Assembly: GCA_052315415.1 (NCBI GenBank)
Contig: JBLSDH010000007.1
Span: 1 to 64,000 of the forward strand
Length of the DNA stretch: 64,000 nucleotides
Direction of reading: 5' to 3'
Source of the DNA: Cuniculiplasma sp052315415
GTDB lineage: Archaea; Thermoplasmatota; Thermoplasmata; Thermoplasmatales; Thermoplasmataceae
Made by a program: the position numbers and the translations under genes. The number at the start of each line of letters is the position of its first letter. Position 1 is the stretch's first letter. Of this stretch, positions 26,855 through 36,308 are shown one piece after another. Below the pieces are notes generated by a model that saw only the letters and a program-made list of their open reading frames with translations, was not told the origin of the DNA and ran no database searches.

Positions 26855-27376
26855 ATGGATCGGGATCTTTTTTTCCCAGTCACCATAGGTGTTATTGATG
26901 GTATAATTTCAGCAATAATGATTTCAGCAAACGCATTGATATCACGATCAAAACTAACCCTTCTGGTTGCCCTTGACATAAGTATTGGTTCATCTTTTGT
27001 AAGTGCACTAAGTTATCTTATTGCTGAGTACGGTAAGTTGAGAAGTGATGCACACAGGGTTGAGATAGCATTGAGGCCAGGAAATAAAGACAGGCAGAGA
27101 AAACATCTTTTCCGATCAATACTCCTCGAGGCATTATATGGAGGGGGACTTTCACTGTTAATGGGATTTCTTGGAGCCTCATCCACTCTTATACCATACT
27201 CCCTTGGGCTTATTTCACCACTTTATTCAATAATAATTTCCTATGCAATCCTGGGTTTGGTTGGAGCGCTGATTGGAAAGGTATCAGGTGGAAGCGCACT
27301 GGCATGGTCAATGGCACTTGTTATATCAGGAATATTAATTACCATACTGGGAAATTACATCAGGATAGTTGGTTAA
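26855..27376 (+). CDS. VIT1/CCC1-like membrane protein
   Basis: The 173-residue protein has about five hydrophobic segments and the N-terminal GVIDGIISAIMISANAL pattern, reminiscent of the G-x-x-DG motif of VIT/CCC1 iron or manganese transporters. A basic cytoplasmic stretch (residues about 63-92) follows helix 2. The similarity is moderate, so a metal-transport role is only a suggestion. It starts 3 nt after the DUF211 gene and its stop is 1 nt from the next start. Confidence 0.65.
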   Translation: MDRDLFFPVTIGVIDGIISAIMISANALISRSKLTLLVALDISIGSSFVSALSYLIAEYGKLRSDAHRVEIALRPGNKDRQRKHLFRSILLEALYGGGLSLLMGFLGASSTLIPYSLGLISPLYSIIISYAILGLVGALIGKVSGGSALAWSMALVISGILITILGNYIRIVG

Positions 27377-27377
27377 A

Positions 27378-28817
27378 ATGGAAAACAGCCAGAAATTGCT
27401 GTATTCGATTTCAGCAGGAATTCTTTATCTTTTTAGTATAATATTTACGGTTGAATCTGGAATCATTGTGGCGTTCAACTATACTCAGTATATAATTGAA
27501 CTTGCATCACTCATATTCATCATCACAATTGTATCATCATTTCTTTATTTTAAAAATATGGATATGGCAAATTATTTTATGGGAGCATTTGCTGCGGCAG
27601 TGCTTCTCACCCTGTTGCTTGATTTCACAATTCCCATTGACCTCATACTGCAGGGCCTGTCAATTGCAATATCAATAAGGATAATGCTTTCAGGGAAAAG
27701 GTCATATGTTCCATACTATATTTCCTACTTTTTTTACATATTTTTAATGGCAATTCTGGCCACACTTGTGAGGTACGTTTCTTTTCAAAATCTAAGAAAT
27801 ATATATGTTCTGCCAATTAGTGCAGATATAAATTCTGCAGGAATACCATTGCTGTTCGCAAATGGAATATCAATAGCAGGTGAAAGATATTTTGTTATTA
27901 CATTTAGTTATCCCTTTTTCATACTTATAATGCTTCTTGGCTTCTTTCTCATTGAAAATATAAGGATGATAATTCAAATTGCCAGTGGAGGGAGCAATGT
28001 CGCTGACAAATTTACAGCACTTTCACTCTCATTCACTGTGTTAAGCTGTCAGTGTGAAACAACAACCTCACTTATCCCTGTTATTGGTTCAGAAATCATA
28101 GGTCTCATTTCCCTTCCTGTAATTACGGAGAGTCTTTTGCTCTCAATTCTCACATTTGTGGACATAAAATTAGGTATGATGGGAAAATATCCACATTTCT
28201 TTTCCTATTTATGGGTAAGAAAGCCAAAAAGACTTTCATACATCTTACTTGTATCAGGGCTCCTCATAGTTTCACCACTCCTTGTAACCATTGGGGTTTA
28301 TGTGAATCTTCAGTCAAACCTCCTATTCTACTTTTCAACAAACGTTGGACTCTTTATAGTGGCTTTAGTATCCCTGCTAATAATATTTCAGTTCTTTTCA
28401 TTAAATTTTAAAATTGATAATATTACACTGATTTTACTTGGTGGGATTTCAGGTGCTTTGATGATCATATGGTACCTTCCACAGTTACTCTCTATTGCAG
28501 TTGTTTCAGGACTCATTTTTTCCATCATGGGAATCATTTCATTTGCTTCAGGGTCAATTATAGCAATTGTAATAACATCTCTGAAAACCAGGGAAAAAAT
28601 AGTATTTTATGAATATTTGGCGGGAATGTTTCCCCTTATATTCCTCATTTTTCTCTACATCTCTGCAGTTATACAGGTGCAGGTATGGACTCAGTTTGAT
28701 CTTCTCCAGCAGATATATTTTTCAGTGATACTTTTGCTGGTGTCACTACCGGTTATGTGGTATTTTACAAACACATCGATTTATTCATATTTCAGAAGGG
28801 TTCCAGACATTCAATAG
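27378..28817 (+). CDS. Large polytopic membrane protein of unknown function
   Basis: This 479-residue protein has roughly twelve hydrophobic segments and few charged residues. An odd feature is a polar motif, LSCQCETTTSLIPVIG, with a CxC pair near a helix boundary around residue 215. The ATG at 27378, 1 nt after the previous stop, is preferred to a TTG at 27369. I do not recognise the family. Its operon with DUF211 and a VIT-like protein suggests a shared membrane or metal-related task, which is inference. Confidence 0.65.
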   Translation: MENSQKLLYSISAGILYLFSIIFTVESGIIVAFNYTQYIIELASLIFIITIVSSFLYFKNMDMANYFMGAFAAAVLLTLLLDFTIPIDLILQGLSIAISIRIMLSGKRSYVPYYISYFFYIFLMAILATLVRYVSFQNLRNIYVLPISADINSAGIPLLFANGISIAGERYFVITFSYPFFILIMLLGFFLIENIRMIIQIASGGSNVADKFTALSLSFTVLSCQCETTTSLIPVIGSEIIGLISLPVITESLLLSILTFVDIKLGMMGKYPHFFSYLWVRKPKRLSYILLVSGLLIVSPLLVTIGVYVNLQSNLLFYFSTNVGLFIVALVSLLIIFQFFSLNFKIDNITLILLGGISGALMIIWYLPQLLSIAVVSGLIFSIMGIISFASGSIIAIVITSLKTREKIVFYEYLAGMFPLIFLIFLYISAVIQVQVWTQFDLLQQIYFSVILLLVSLPVMWYFTNTSIYSYFRRVPDIQ

Positions 28818-28921
28818 GAGAAGGTAATTTTCCCTCACAAATTATATTTATATGATATAATACAACAGATGATGTCTTTCACTGTGAAATATATTTATAT
28901 AAAATTAATCATATCATTTAA

Positions 28922-29662
28922 ATGAAGAGACAGGACATAGCCTGGTATATTTCTTTTGCATATATTGTGTATCTTTTTATTGGACAGATACCTGAGTTGA
29001 AAAGCAGTTTTATTTTCAATACATTTTTAACATCTCTTCTACTCATTGTAGTATATGGAATTTCATCAGTGCTCATAATTGGTTCAAAAAAATCATTATT
29101 ATTTTTCATTTCCGCTGCTTTAATAGGTTCTGTTTTTGAATTACTTAGCATTCATACAGGTATACCATTTGGAAAGTATGTTTATACGTATGAGCTTGGT
29201 CCCAGAATTGAAGGAATTCCAGTATTCATACCATTTTTATGGGCATCACTGGGCTTTTTTTCCTATAGAGCGGGAGGAAAGATTCTCATGCCTTTTTTGA
29301 TGGTAGCCCTTGATCTCTCAGTTGATCCAAGATACTCTGGCCACCTATGGATCTGGATTTCAAAAACCCAGTATTATGGAGATCCATGGACAAACTTCCT
29401 TGGATGGTTCATTACATCTGCTGTCATAATAATGGTATATCACTTAATGGTGAAAAATTCATGGCACTGGGATTCAAGGGCTCTGATTTTCTACACCCTT
29501 TTTGGAATTGATAACTGCATTTCTGATTTATATGATGGTCTCAGGGTACCAGCAATGATCTCATTGATAATATTTATTGCCATATTCCTCTTATTCATCA
29601 TGAAATACACACTTGAGAAAAACAAACCCAGGGAAAGTGCAACTTTTAATTTTCATACATAA
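28922..29662 (+). CDS. Carotenoid biosynthesis membrane protein (CruF/DUF422 family)
   Basis: The 246-residue protein has seven or so hydrophobic segments and the family motifs GIPFGKYVYTYELGP, IPVFIPFLWASLGFF, ALDLSVDP and YYGDPWTNFLGWF. In haloarchaea the related CruF is a carotenoid hydratase in bacterioruberin synthesis; the exact reaction here is inferred only at family level. A strong TATA-like box (28889-28901) stands about 25 nt before the ATG. No other carotenoid gene is in the window. Confidence 0.8.
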   Translation: MKRQDIAWYISFAYIVYLFIGQIPELKSSFIFNTFLTSLLLIVVYGISSVLIIGSKKSLLFFISAALIGSVFELLSIHTGIPFGKYVYTYELGPRIEGIPVFIPFLWASLGFFSYRAGGKILMPFLMVALDLSVDPRYSGHLWIWISKTQYYGDPWTNFLGWFITSAVIIMVYHLMVKNSWHWDSRALIFYTLFGIDNCISDLYDGLRVPAMISLIIFIAIFLLFIMKYTLEKNKPRESATFNFHT

Positions 29663-29698
29663 AAATTATTAAATATATTAGTATGATACTAACATTAT

Positions 29699-31279
29699 AT
29701 GATCAAGACTAACTCCGAACTTCTATCAAACAAATATGAAAACAGGTTAAAAAAAGGAGAAGTTGGGGTTTGGGGTGCAATAGCAGAAGAAATATCCGCA
29801 ATGGCTCCTGCATGTGATTCCGTTGCTTTTGTGGTATCCTCTGCATCCTTTGCACTCATACTGACACCACTTGCTTTCATAATTGCCACACTAACCATGT
29901 TTCTTGAGGTCAACACTCTATATCACCTTTCAAAGAGGCATGCAAGTGCGGGAGGTTACTATGGATACATCGCAAACGCATTCGGTCCTGTTCCTGCAGT
30001 TACGGCAGGTTTGATGTATCCTATGTATCAGATAGTCAGTACCGCAGCCATTCCAGTGTTTGTTGCAGGTGTATTTTTGCCTGGAATCGTTTCATATTTC
30101 CTTGGTATAGGAATGCCTGCATGGATATGGATACCTTTCATACTTGCATTCATCATTGTTCCAATAAGCATAGCAATAGTTGGAATTAGGCCTCAAATGA
30201 AGTACATTAAATACGCCTCATTCTTTGAACTCATCTTCCTTGCTGTAATTTCAGGAATCGAAATTATCAAGGCTCCTGACAACACCGCAAATGTTTTCAA
30301 CCCATTTGCTTGGCCACAGTTCAATTCCATGTTCTCATCAAACGGTGGTGTTTTTGCGGGTCTTGGATTAGGAATGGTCTTTGGACTTACCAGTTTCATC
30401 GGATATGGCGGGTCTGCACCATTGGGGGAGGAGGTTAACAATCCAAATGCAATAACCAGATCCCTTACGGTTGGATTATTGCTTGTTGGTTTAGTTCTCA
30501 CAGAGGTTGCATATGCACAGATCGTGGGATGGGGAACAACTGTACCTCTAATGGACAGTTTTCTACAGCAGTCCATACCGGGTGTTCTCGTGGCAGTAAC
30601 TTACACAGGAATTCTTGGTGGAATAATGTTCACACTGGTTGCATTCAATTCTGCCTTCTCGGACTCTGTTGCAATGCAGGCAAACGCAGGCAGGGTCTAT
30701 TTTGCAATGGGAAGGGACGGAATAATACCAAAATTTTTCTCAAAGATTCACAGTAAGTATGTGACTCCATCAAATGCCCTGGCCTTTGTGGCAGTTATGT
30801 CTTCCACAGCTGCCCTGGTGGCAACATTTGGGATCACAGCAGGACTTGGTATTCCATTGGGTACAATCATAACGGGAAGTGCCGGCAATCCTCAGGTGGT
30901 TACAGCTCTGCAGGACAGTTTCAATTTTCTCACAACAATGGCACTTGGGGGTTTGATCATCACACACTTGCTTTTGAACACTAGCGTAATCACCCTATTT
31001 TCCAGACTGAAGGAAAAGCATACAGGAAGACTTGATTTTCTTAAACATGTCATATCACACTATGGATTTCCTGTTATTGCAACAATTATTTTTGCATTCG
31101 TACTTTATGAAAGTGTCAATTCATTTGTATATCCAATAGGTGAGGCAACCATCTCCGTTTTCCTCTATACACTTTTCTGCTACATTTATGCTGTGAGAAT
31201 GAAAAGACTGAAGCCAGATGTGATGGAGAGGGCAGGGAAGAACGTTAACCTCATCGATGAAGAACATGGGAAAGCATGA
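29699..31279 (+). CDS. APC-superfamily amino acid permease
   Basis: The 526-residue protein has 12 or more transmembrane segments. The N-terminal GVWGAIAEEISAMAPACDSVAFV and SAGGYYGYIANAFGPVPAV regions are typical of APC amino acid transporters, as is GRVYFAMGRDGIIPKFFSKIH in the loop after helix 8. It should import an amino acid or related amine by proton symport. It overlaps the following ABC ATPase gene by 4 nt, an unusual neighbour for a secondary transporter. Confidence 0.88.
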   Translation: MIKTNSELLSNKYENRLKKGEVGVWGAIAEEISAMAPACDSVAFVVSSASFALILTPLAFIIATLTMFLEVNTLYHLSKRHASAGGYYGYIANAFGPVPAVTAGLMYPMYQIVSTAAIPVFVAGVFLPGIVSYFLGIGMPAWIWIPFILAFIIVPISIAIVGIRPQMKYIKYASFFELIFLAVISGIEIIKAPDNTANVFNPFAWPQFNSMFSSNGGVFAGLGLGMVFGLTSFIGYGGSAPLGEEVNNPNAITRSLTVGLLLVGLVLTEVAYAQIVGWGTTVPLMDSFLQQSIPGVLVAVTYTGILGGIMFTLVAFNSAFSDSVAMQANAGRVYFAMGRDGIIPKFFSKIHSKYVTPSNALAFVAVMSSTAALVATFGITAGLGIPLGTIITGSAGNPQVVTALQDSFNFLTTMALGGLIITHLLLNTSVITLFSRLKEKHTGRLDFLKHVISHYGFPVIATIIFAFVLYESVNSFVYPIGEATISVFLYTLFCYIYAVRMKRLKPDVMERAGKNVNLIDEEHGKA

Positions 31280-32199
31280 TGCAAAGGGAAAATGAAAGGG
31301 ACACACTTCACATCAGTAAACTTTTCTCCGGATACAGAAATGGAAAAGAATATATAGAGATTCTAAAGAATGTTGAAATAAATGCAAAACGGGGGGAAAT
31401 AATTGGAATCACAGGAAGATCGGGTTCAGGAAAAACAACCCTCCTGAGGGTAATTATGGGTGAACTTTACAGAAGTGATGGGGATATACTGTTTGATGGT
31501 GAAAGCATATTCTCAAAAGACAACTATTTCGAATTCAGAAAAAAAAGAATTCTTGTTAGACAGGAATCATTTGACATGTTAAGACCAAGATACTCCATAG
31601 ACTTTCAGATAAGAAAGATGTTCAAAAATGGAGAATATCCTCTTGAAAAATTGAAAGAAATATTTCAGTCTCTTAATATTGATGAGGATGTGCTTCATAT
31701 GCTTCCAGTTCAGCTAAGTGATGGTAACAAGCAGAGGGTGCTTATTGCCATGGCTTTGCTGGCAGACCCAGAAATACTTCTGATGGATGAGCCAACTTCA
31801 GGACTGGATGCCATGGCCATAATAGGTTTATTGAAACTGCTAAAGGAAAGAAGAAATGGCAGATTCACCATAATGATTAGCAATGACATAATTCCATTAT
31901 TTCAGATTTGTGACCGCATATACATAATGGAGAATGGGAGGGTAATTGAGGATGGCCCATGGGATCGCATACTTGAAAAACCTGCACACCCTCTCACTGC
32001 TGAAATAATAACTCACATACCTGTCTACGAAAACAGGAATAATAAACTTCATTATGAAAGGAGGGAGGGTTCATATCCATGCATTTATGGAAATATGTGC
32101 ACTCATATGGGTGATGAATGCATGGGGAATATTGAATATAAAAGGGAGGGGGAACATGGATACCTGTGTAACAGGTATCCGGATTGGTATGGAGATTGA
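31276..32199 (+). CDS. ABC transporter ATP-binding protein, oligopeptide (DppD/OppD) type
   Basis: The 307-residue ATPase has Walker A GITGRSGSGKTTLL, signature LSDGNKQRVLIAMALLADP (D instead of the usual G at one place in LSGG), and Walker B EILLMDEPTSGLDA. The C-terminal extension after HPLTAEIITHIPVYE, with cysteines in YPCIYGNMCTHMGDEC and YLCNRYP, matches the oligopeptide-ATPase tail. It is coupled to the APC permease before it and to a second ATPase after it. No permease or binding-protein gene is near. Confidence 0.87.
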   Translation: MMQRENERDTLHISKLFSGYRNGKEYIEILKNVEINAKRGEIIGITGRSGSGKTTLLRVIMGELYRSDGDILFDGESIFSKDNYFEFRKKRILVRQESFDMLRPRYSIDFQIRKMFKNGEYPLEKLKEIFQSLNIDEDVLHMLPVQLSDGNKQRVLIAMALLADPEILLMDEPTSGLDAMAIIGLLKLLKERRNGRFTIMISNDIIPLFQICDRIYIMENGRVIEDGPWDRILEKPAHPLTAEIITHIPVYENRNNKLHYERREGSYPCIYGNMCTHMGDECMGNIEYKREGEHGYLCNRYPDWYGD

Positions 32200-32929
32200 A
32201 CTGAGAGACATCATTAAGTTTCACTTTAAGAATAATGGCATTTTCAAAAATCAGAGGACAGCAATTATCAAGGGAATTAACATGAAATTTAGGAAGGGTT
32301 TAATTTACGGAATATTTGGGGATTCAGGGGCAGGTAAGACAACACTTGGGCACATAATTTCTGGTTATGATAAGGATTTTGATGGAAAAATACTCCTTGA
32401 CGGAAATACCATAGATCCTGTAAAATATTTCAGGATAGTGTTTCAGGACCCTTATACTTCATTAAATCCCTCAAAGGATGTCAACTGGCATGTTCATATG
32501 ACTGCAACCCTTAATGGAATTGAGGAGGACCATGTCTGGCACTATCTGGAAAGAGTTGGAATCAATAGAAATAGTTATGGGCAGAGAAAGGTGAGCACAC
32601 TTTCAGGAGGAGAGATGCAGAGGATTACTTTCTCCATAGGTGTTTCCCAGAATTCACAATGCATTGTTTATGATGAACCATTCTCATATCTTGATACCCT
32701 GAACATATTTGCAGCACTTGAAATAATAAGGGAGAGAAAGGATCAAATTATAACTATTTATCTGGACAATGATCTTAACAGATGCAGCTTTGTTTCAGAT
32801 TACATATTTATAATGAGGGATGGAAGGATTGTTGAAGAGGGGAGTACAGAGAAAATTTTGTATCATCCGGAAGAACAGTACACAAAAATGATCCTTGAAA
32901 AAAGTCCCAACATAAAAAAAAGAATATAA
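32156..32929 (+). CDS. ABC transporter ATP-binding protein, oligopeptide (DppF/OppF) type
   Basis: Its Walker A is IFGDSGAGKTTLG, signature STLSGGEMQRITFSIG, Walker B CIVYDEPFSYLDTL, and the C-terminus has VSDYIFIMRDGRIVEEG. The ATG at 32156 follows a strong GGAGGGGG tract by a few bases. A later ATG at 32189 begins exactly at the ABC fold (MEIELRDII) and is the alternative. From 32156 the protein is 257 residues. With the gene before it, it makes the two-ATPase set of an oligopeptide importer whose membrane parts must be elsewhere, or which serves another role. Confidence 0.85.
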   Translation: MDTCVTGIRIGMEIELRDIIKFHFKNNGIFKNQRTAIIKGINMKFRKGLIYGIFGDSGAGKTTLGHIISGYDKDFDGKILLDGNTIDPVKYFRIVFQDPYTSLNPSKDVNWHVHMTATLNGIEEDHVWHYLERVGINRNSYGQRKVSTLSGGEMQRITFSIGVSQNSQCIVYDEPFSYLDTLNIFAALEIIRERKDQIITIYLDNDLNRCSFVSDYIFIMRDGRIVEEGSTEKILYHPEEQYTKMILEKSPNIKKRI

Positions 32930-32999
32930 TAAAAAAACATATATTGTAAAATAATATAATTTAATAACCAATATATACATAAAAGCATTTACGCACCAA

Positions 33000-33383
33000 A
33001 TGGGAAATCAGGAGGACAATTTCTGGTATATTATCCTGTATCTGGTACCACTTGTAGGGGCAATAGCATACATTATATTGGAGAAAAGTCAGAGTGAGGG
33101 TAAAAAATTTCATGTTTACCAGTCATCAGTTGAGGGTGTATTCCTCATCATCATTTACATAATTGGAAGAATCATCTCTTCAATTATCATTGGAACTTCT
33201 GTAGGAGTGCAATCATTCTCACAGATGCAACTGATGGTTTCAGAGGTTACCCTGGTTTCAATTCTTCTGGGTCTTATTTCACTATCTGTCTGGTTGTATG
33301 GTCTGTATGTTGGTTACAACGCAATGCAGGGAAAGGATATGCGTATGATATTTTTTGCAAATATAGTGGATAAAATTTCTTAA
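33000..33383 (+). CDS. Small three-helix membrane protein (DUF4870-like)
   Basis: The 127-residue protein has hydrophobic segments near residues 10-27, 45-64 and 78-105. The first is followed by EKSQSEGKKFHVYQSSVEG, a pattern like the DUF4870 family (short loop with HxxQ-like residues). The function of that family is unknown. The preceding 70 nt are very AT-rich with a TATA-like box, and the gene appears to stand alone. Confidence 0.65.
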   Translation: MGNQEDNFWYIILYLVPLVGAIAYIILEKSQSEGKKFHVYQSSVEGVFLIIIYIIGRIISSIIIGTSVGVQSFSQMQLMVSEVTLVSILLGLISLSVWLYGLYVGYNAMQGKDMRMIFFANIVDKIS

Positions 33384-33463
33384 AAATTTAATAAAATTTA
33401 AGGTCAGAAATGATAAAAATTTTACAATGAAAAGTATTTATTTAAATTGACATTAAACTTATT

Positions 33464-34531
33464 GTGAAAGGAATCATTCTCCACGGAGGCTCAGGGACAA
33501 GATTAAGACCTCTGACTTACACTGACGTGAAACAGCTCCTCCCCGTTGGAGGAATGCCCATTAGTCAGTACGGTTTTGAGGATATGGTAAAAAATGGCAT
33601 TACTGAAATAAACATAGTTGTTGGACATGTGGGTGCTGAGGATGTGAAAAATCATTATGGGGATGGTTCCAGATGGGGAGTCAATGTATCATATACATAT
33701 CAGGAGAGGCCACTTGGCATTGCACACGCCATCTGGCTATGCAAGAATTTTGTAGGCAATGATGATTTCATAGTTTTTCTTGGTGACAACTATCTGAATA
33801 ATGGTTTAGGGGAACTTTTGGATACATATGAAGGCGGTGATTATGATGCTGCAATTGGTCTTACAAAGGTTAAAAATCCAGAAAGGTTTGGTGTTGCAAA
33901 AATAGAGGGGGAAAGAATTGTTTCCCTTGTGGAAAAGCCAAAAACATTTGTTTCTGATCTGGCAATTGTGGGTGCATACATCTTAAACAAAGAAATTTTC
34001 CAATATATAGAAATGTTAAAGCCTTCATGGAGAAATGAATACGAGATAACAGAGGCATTTCAGAAAATGCTTGAGAATAATAAAAAAATCGGTTTCAGAA
34101 TAATAGAGGGGTGGTTCAAGGACACAGGTACCGTGGAAGATTTTCTTGACTGTAACCGCTTGGTCCTTGAAAAGATAGGCAGGACCAATGAATTTCATGA
34201 CGGTGGCCGGATCAATGGAAAAGTATTCATTGGAGAAGGTACAGTTCTGGATAAAACCACTGAAATTCTGGGGCCATGTTATATTGGAAAAAACTGTAAA
34301 ATAACGGATTCATATATAGGGCCATTCACCAGTATGGGGGATGGCTGTTCCATAAGCAAATGCCATATAGAGGACTCCGTAATTATGAATGGGGTATCAC
34401 TTGCAGGTTATGATGACATGCCTCCGATAAGGGGTAGTTTGATCGGGCCAAACTCGAAAATAAACCACACAAAGGATGGCCGAAGACACCTGAAATTAAT
34501 TCTTGGAAGGGATTCAGAGGTATGGCTGTAA
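33464..34531 (+). CDS. rmlA: Glucose-1-phosphate thymidylyltransferase, long form
   Basis: The 355-residue enzyme couples dTTP and glucose-1-phosphate to dTDP-glucose. It begins KGIILHGGSGTRLRPLTYTD, the nucleotidyltransferase signature, with the catalytic-lysine region VEKPKTF and FLGDNYLNNG. The last 110 residues are a left-handed beta-helix (VFIGEGTVLDKTTEIL, CYIGKNCKI), the extra domain of the archaeal long form. The start is a GTG at 33464 with a TATA-like box about 25 nt before. The next gene overlaps by 10 nt. Confidence 0.9.
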   Translation: MKGIILHGGSGTRLRPLTYTDVKQLLPVGGMPISQYGFEDMVKNGITEINIVVGHVGAEDVKNHYGDGSRWGVNVSYTYQERPLGIAHAIWLCKNFVGNDDFIVFLGDNYLNNGLGELLDTYEGGDYDAAIGLTKVKNPERFGVAKIEGERIVSLVEKPKTFVSDLAIVGAYILNKEIFQYIEMLKPSWRNEYEITEAFQKMLENNKKIGFRIIEGWFKDTGTVEDFLDCNRLVLEKIGRTNEFHDGGRINGKVFIGEGTVLDKTTEILGPCYIGKNCKITDSYIGPFTSMGDGCSISKCHIEDSVIMNGVSLAGYDDMPPIRGSLIGPNSKINHTKDGRRHLKLILGRDSEVWL

Positions 34532-35349
34532 AATATATTATCTCTGGAGCCGGTGGGCAGACCGGTTCTTCCCTTCTTGAAATTCTTCAGGATAGCATTG
34601 GATTTGGACGGGGCTGTGCATTGAATTTTAATATAGAGGATAAAAATTCAATTGAAAATTTATTTGAAAAATACAGGCCTGAATTTTTTATAAATCTGGC
34701 CGCTCTCACAGATGTGGAGAGGTGCGAAACCGATCCTGAATATGCAGAGAGGGTAAACGGTACTGCAGTGGAGCAAATCTCAAAACTCTGTGAAAAATAT
34801 GGATCTGTACTAATACAGGTTTCCACAGATTATGTCTTCAATGGTGAGAAAGGCCTCTACAAGGAAAGTGACAAACCTGATCCCATTAATGAATATGGAA
34901 GGTCTAAATTGATGGGAGAGACTGCTGCCCTTTCAATACAAGATTCCATTGTCATAAGGACATCTGGTGTATTCGGAAAAAAGAGGAACTTTCCATCAAT
35001 AGTGAAGGAAAAGGGGGAAAAGGGGGATGGAATAACTGTATTTCCAGGATACTATTCCCCAATTCATTGCAAAATGCTTTCTATGTCAATAAAAAAATTA
35101 TGCGAAAAATATCCATGGAATTTAAGGATAATCCATATAGCAGGAGATAGGATAAGCAGGAAAGATTTTGCCAGACTTATTCTAAAATACAACAATATTA
35201 AGGATCCTGGAATAGAGGAAAAGGAATCAGGAACGATTATGAAGGCGAAAAGACCATACGATTCTTCACTTTCAATAGATCTTGCAAAGAGCATTCTTGA
35301 TTTTGATTTTCACTCCACCATTGTTAATATAGGGTGTGGTGTGAAATGA
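34522..35349 (+). CDS. rmlD: dTDP-4-dehydrorhamnose reductase
   Basis: This 275-residue short-chain dehydrogenase relative is the last enzyme of dTDP-L-rhamnose synthesis. It shows the NADPH motif IISGAGGQTGSSLLEIL, FINLAALTDVERCE, the TDYVFNGEKG strand, the catalytic YGRSKLMGE and IVIRTSGVFG. It overlaps rmlA by 10 nt and rmlB by 4 nt. No rmlC-type epimerase gene is present in the cluster, so the final sugar may differ or the epimerase may be elsewhere. Confidence 0.87.
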   Translation: MAVKYIISGAGGQTGSSLLEILQDSIGFGRGCALNFNIEDKNSIENLFEKYRPEFFINLAALTDVERCETDPEYAERVNGTAVEQISKLCEKYGSVLIQVSTDYVFNGEKGLYKESDKPDPINEYGRSKLMGETAALSIQDSIVIRTSGVFGKKRNFPSIVKEKGEKGDGITVFPGYYSPIHCKMLSMSIKKLCEKYPWNLRIIHIAGDRISRKDFARLILKYNNIKDPGIEEKESGTIMKAKRPYDSSLSIDLAKSILDFDFHSTIVNIGCGVK

Positions 35350-36266
35350 TAGTTACTGGTGGGGCAGGTTTCATAGGTTCATCTTTCATAAGACTTCTTG
35401 AAAATCCTGTTGTATTTGATAAATTCACATATGCGGGTAGAACTGAAAATTTAAAGGAAGTTAAGTGCAGGGTAATCAGGGGAGATATCTGCTCAATGGA
35501 AGATCTTGAGAAATGTCCTCAAGACAACATAATTGTGAATTTTGCAGCAGAGACCCATGTGGACAGATCCATAAACAATCCATATGAGTTCATGAGAACA
35601 AATGTGATGGGTGTTTTCAACATACTGGAATATGTAAGAAAGCATGATTTGAAACTTTTTCATATATCTACAGATGAAGTTTACGGAGAAAAGGAGGCCG
35701 ACGAGAACGGATCTCTGGAGCCATCCTCTCCATATTCTGCATCCAAGGCATCAGGGGACCTTTTTATAAAATCCTATGCAAAGACATACGGGTTAAAATA
35801 TGCAATTATAAGGCCTGGTAATGCATATGGGCCAAGGCAGTACCCTGAAAAGCTGATTCCAAAGACAATAATCAGATCAATACTTGGAATGGATGTACCT
35901 ATTTACGGTGAGGGAAATCAGAGGAGAAAGTGGATATTCGTGGATGATCTTTGCCAGGCAATTCTTCACATTGTGATGGATAATCATTCATACGGTGTAT
36001 ACAATATACCAGGTGAGAAGGAATATTCAAACAACGAAATAATAAAAATGATTAGTTCACACATACCAGTAAAGATAAACCACGTGGGTGATCGACCAGG
36101 CCACGATGCTGCATACCCCATGATAAACAGTAGAATAAATGTTAGATACACCCCATTGGAGAAGGGGATTGAGATAACAGTAAAATGGTATATGGAAAAC
36201 AGATGGTGGTGGGAGGATCTCATAAATGATCAATATTTTCAGTACAGTGGAAGGAAAACAAATTGA
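35346..36266 (+). CDS. rmlB: dTDP-glucose 4,6-dehydratase
   Basis: The 306-residue enzyme starts MIVTGGAGFIGSSFIRLL, the NAD-binding fold, and has NFAAETHVDRSINNP, ISTDEVYGE, the catalytic SPYSASKASGD and IIRPGNAYGPRQ. It turns dTDP-glucose to the 4-keto-6-deoxy sugar used by RmlD or other sugar enzymes. The ATG at 35346 (ATGA overlap with the rmlD stop) is preferred to a GTG 12 nt upstream because it fits the family start. It ends the sugar operon. Confidence 0.9.
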   Translation: MIVTGGAGFIGSSFIRLLENPVVFDKFTYAGRTENLKEVKCRVIRGDICSMEDLEKCPQDNIIVNFAAETHVDRSINNPYEFMRTNVMGVFNILEYVRKHDLKLFHISTDEVYGEKEADENGSLEPSSPYSASKASGDLFIKSYAKTYGLKYAIIRPGNAYGPRQYPEKLIPKTIIRSILGMDVPIYGEGNQRRKWIFVDDLCQAILHIVMDNHSYGVYNIPGEKEYSNNEIIKMISSHIPVKINHVGDRPGHDAAYPMINSRINVRYTPLEKGIEITVKWYMENRWWWEDLINDQYFQYSGRKTN

Positions 36267-36308
36267 AATGGATCATATTTATTTATATAGTAAATATATG
36301 CGGCAGTT

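Noticed and set aside
32054..32155. Upstream start for the second oligopeptide ATPase
   Set aside because: It would overlap the first ATPase gene by 146 nt and add unrelated residues. ATGs at 32156 (good ribosome site) or 32189 (start of the ABC fold) fit better.
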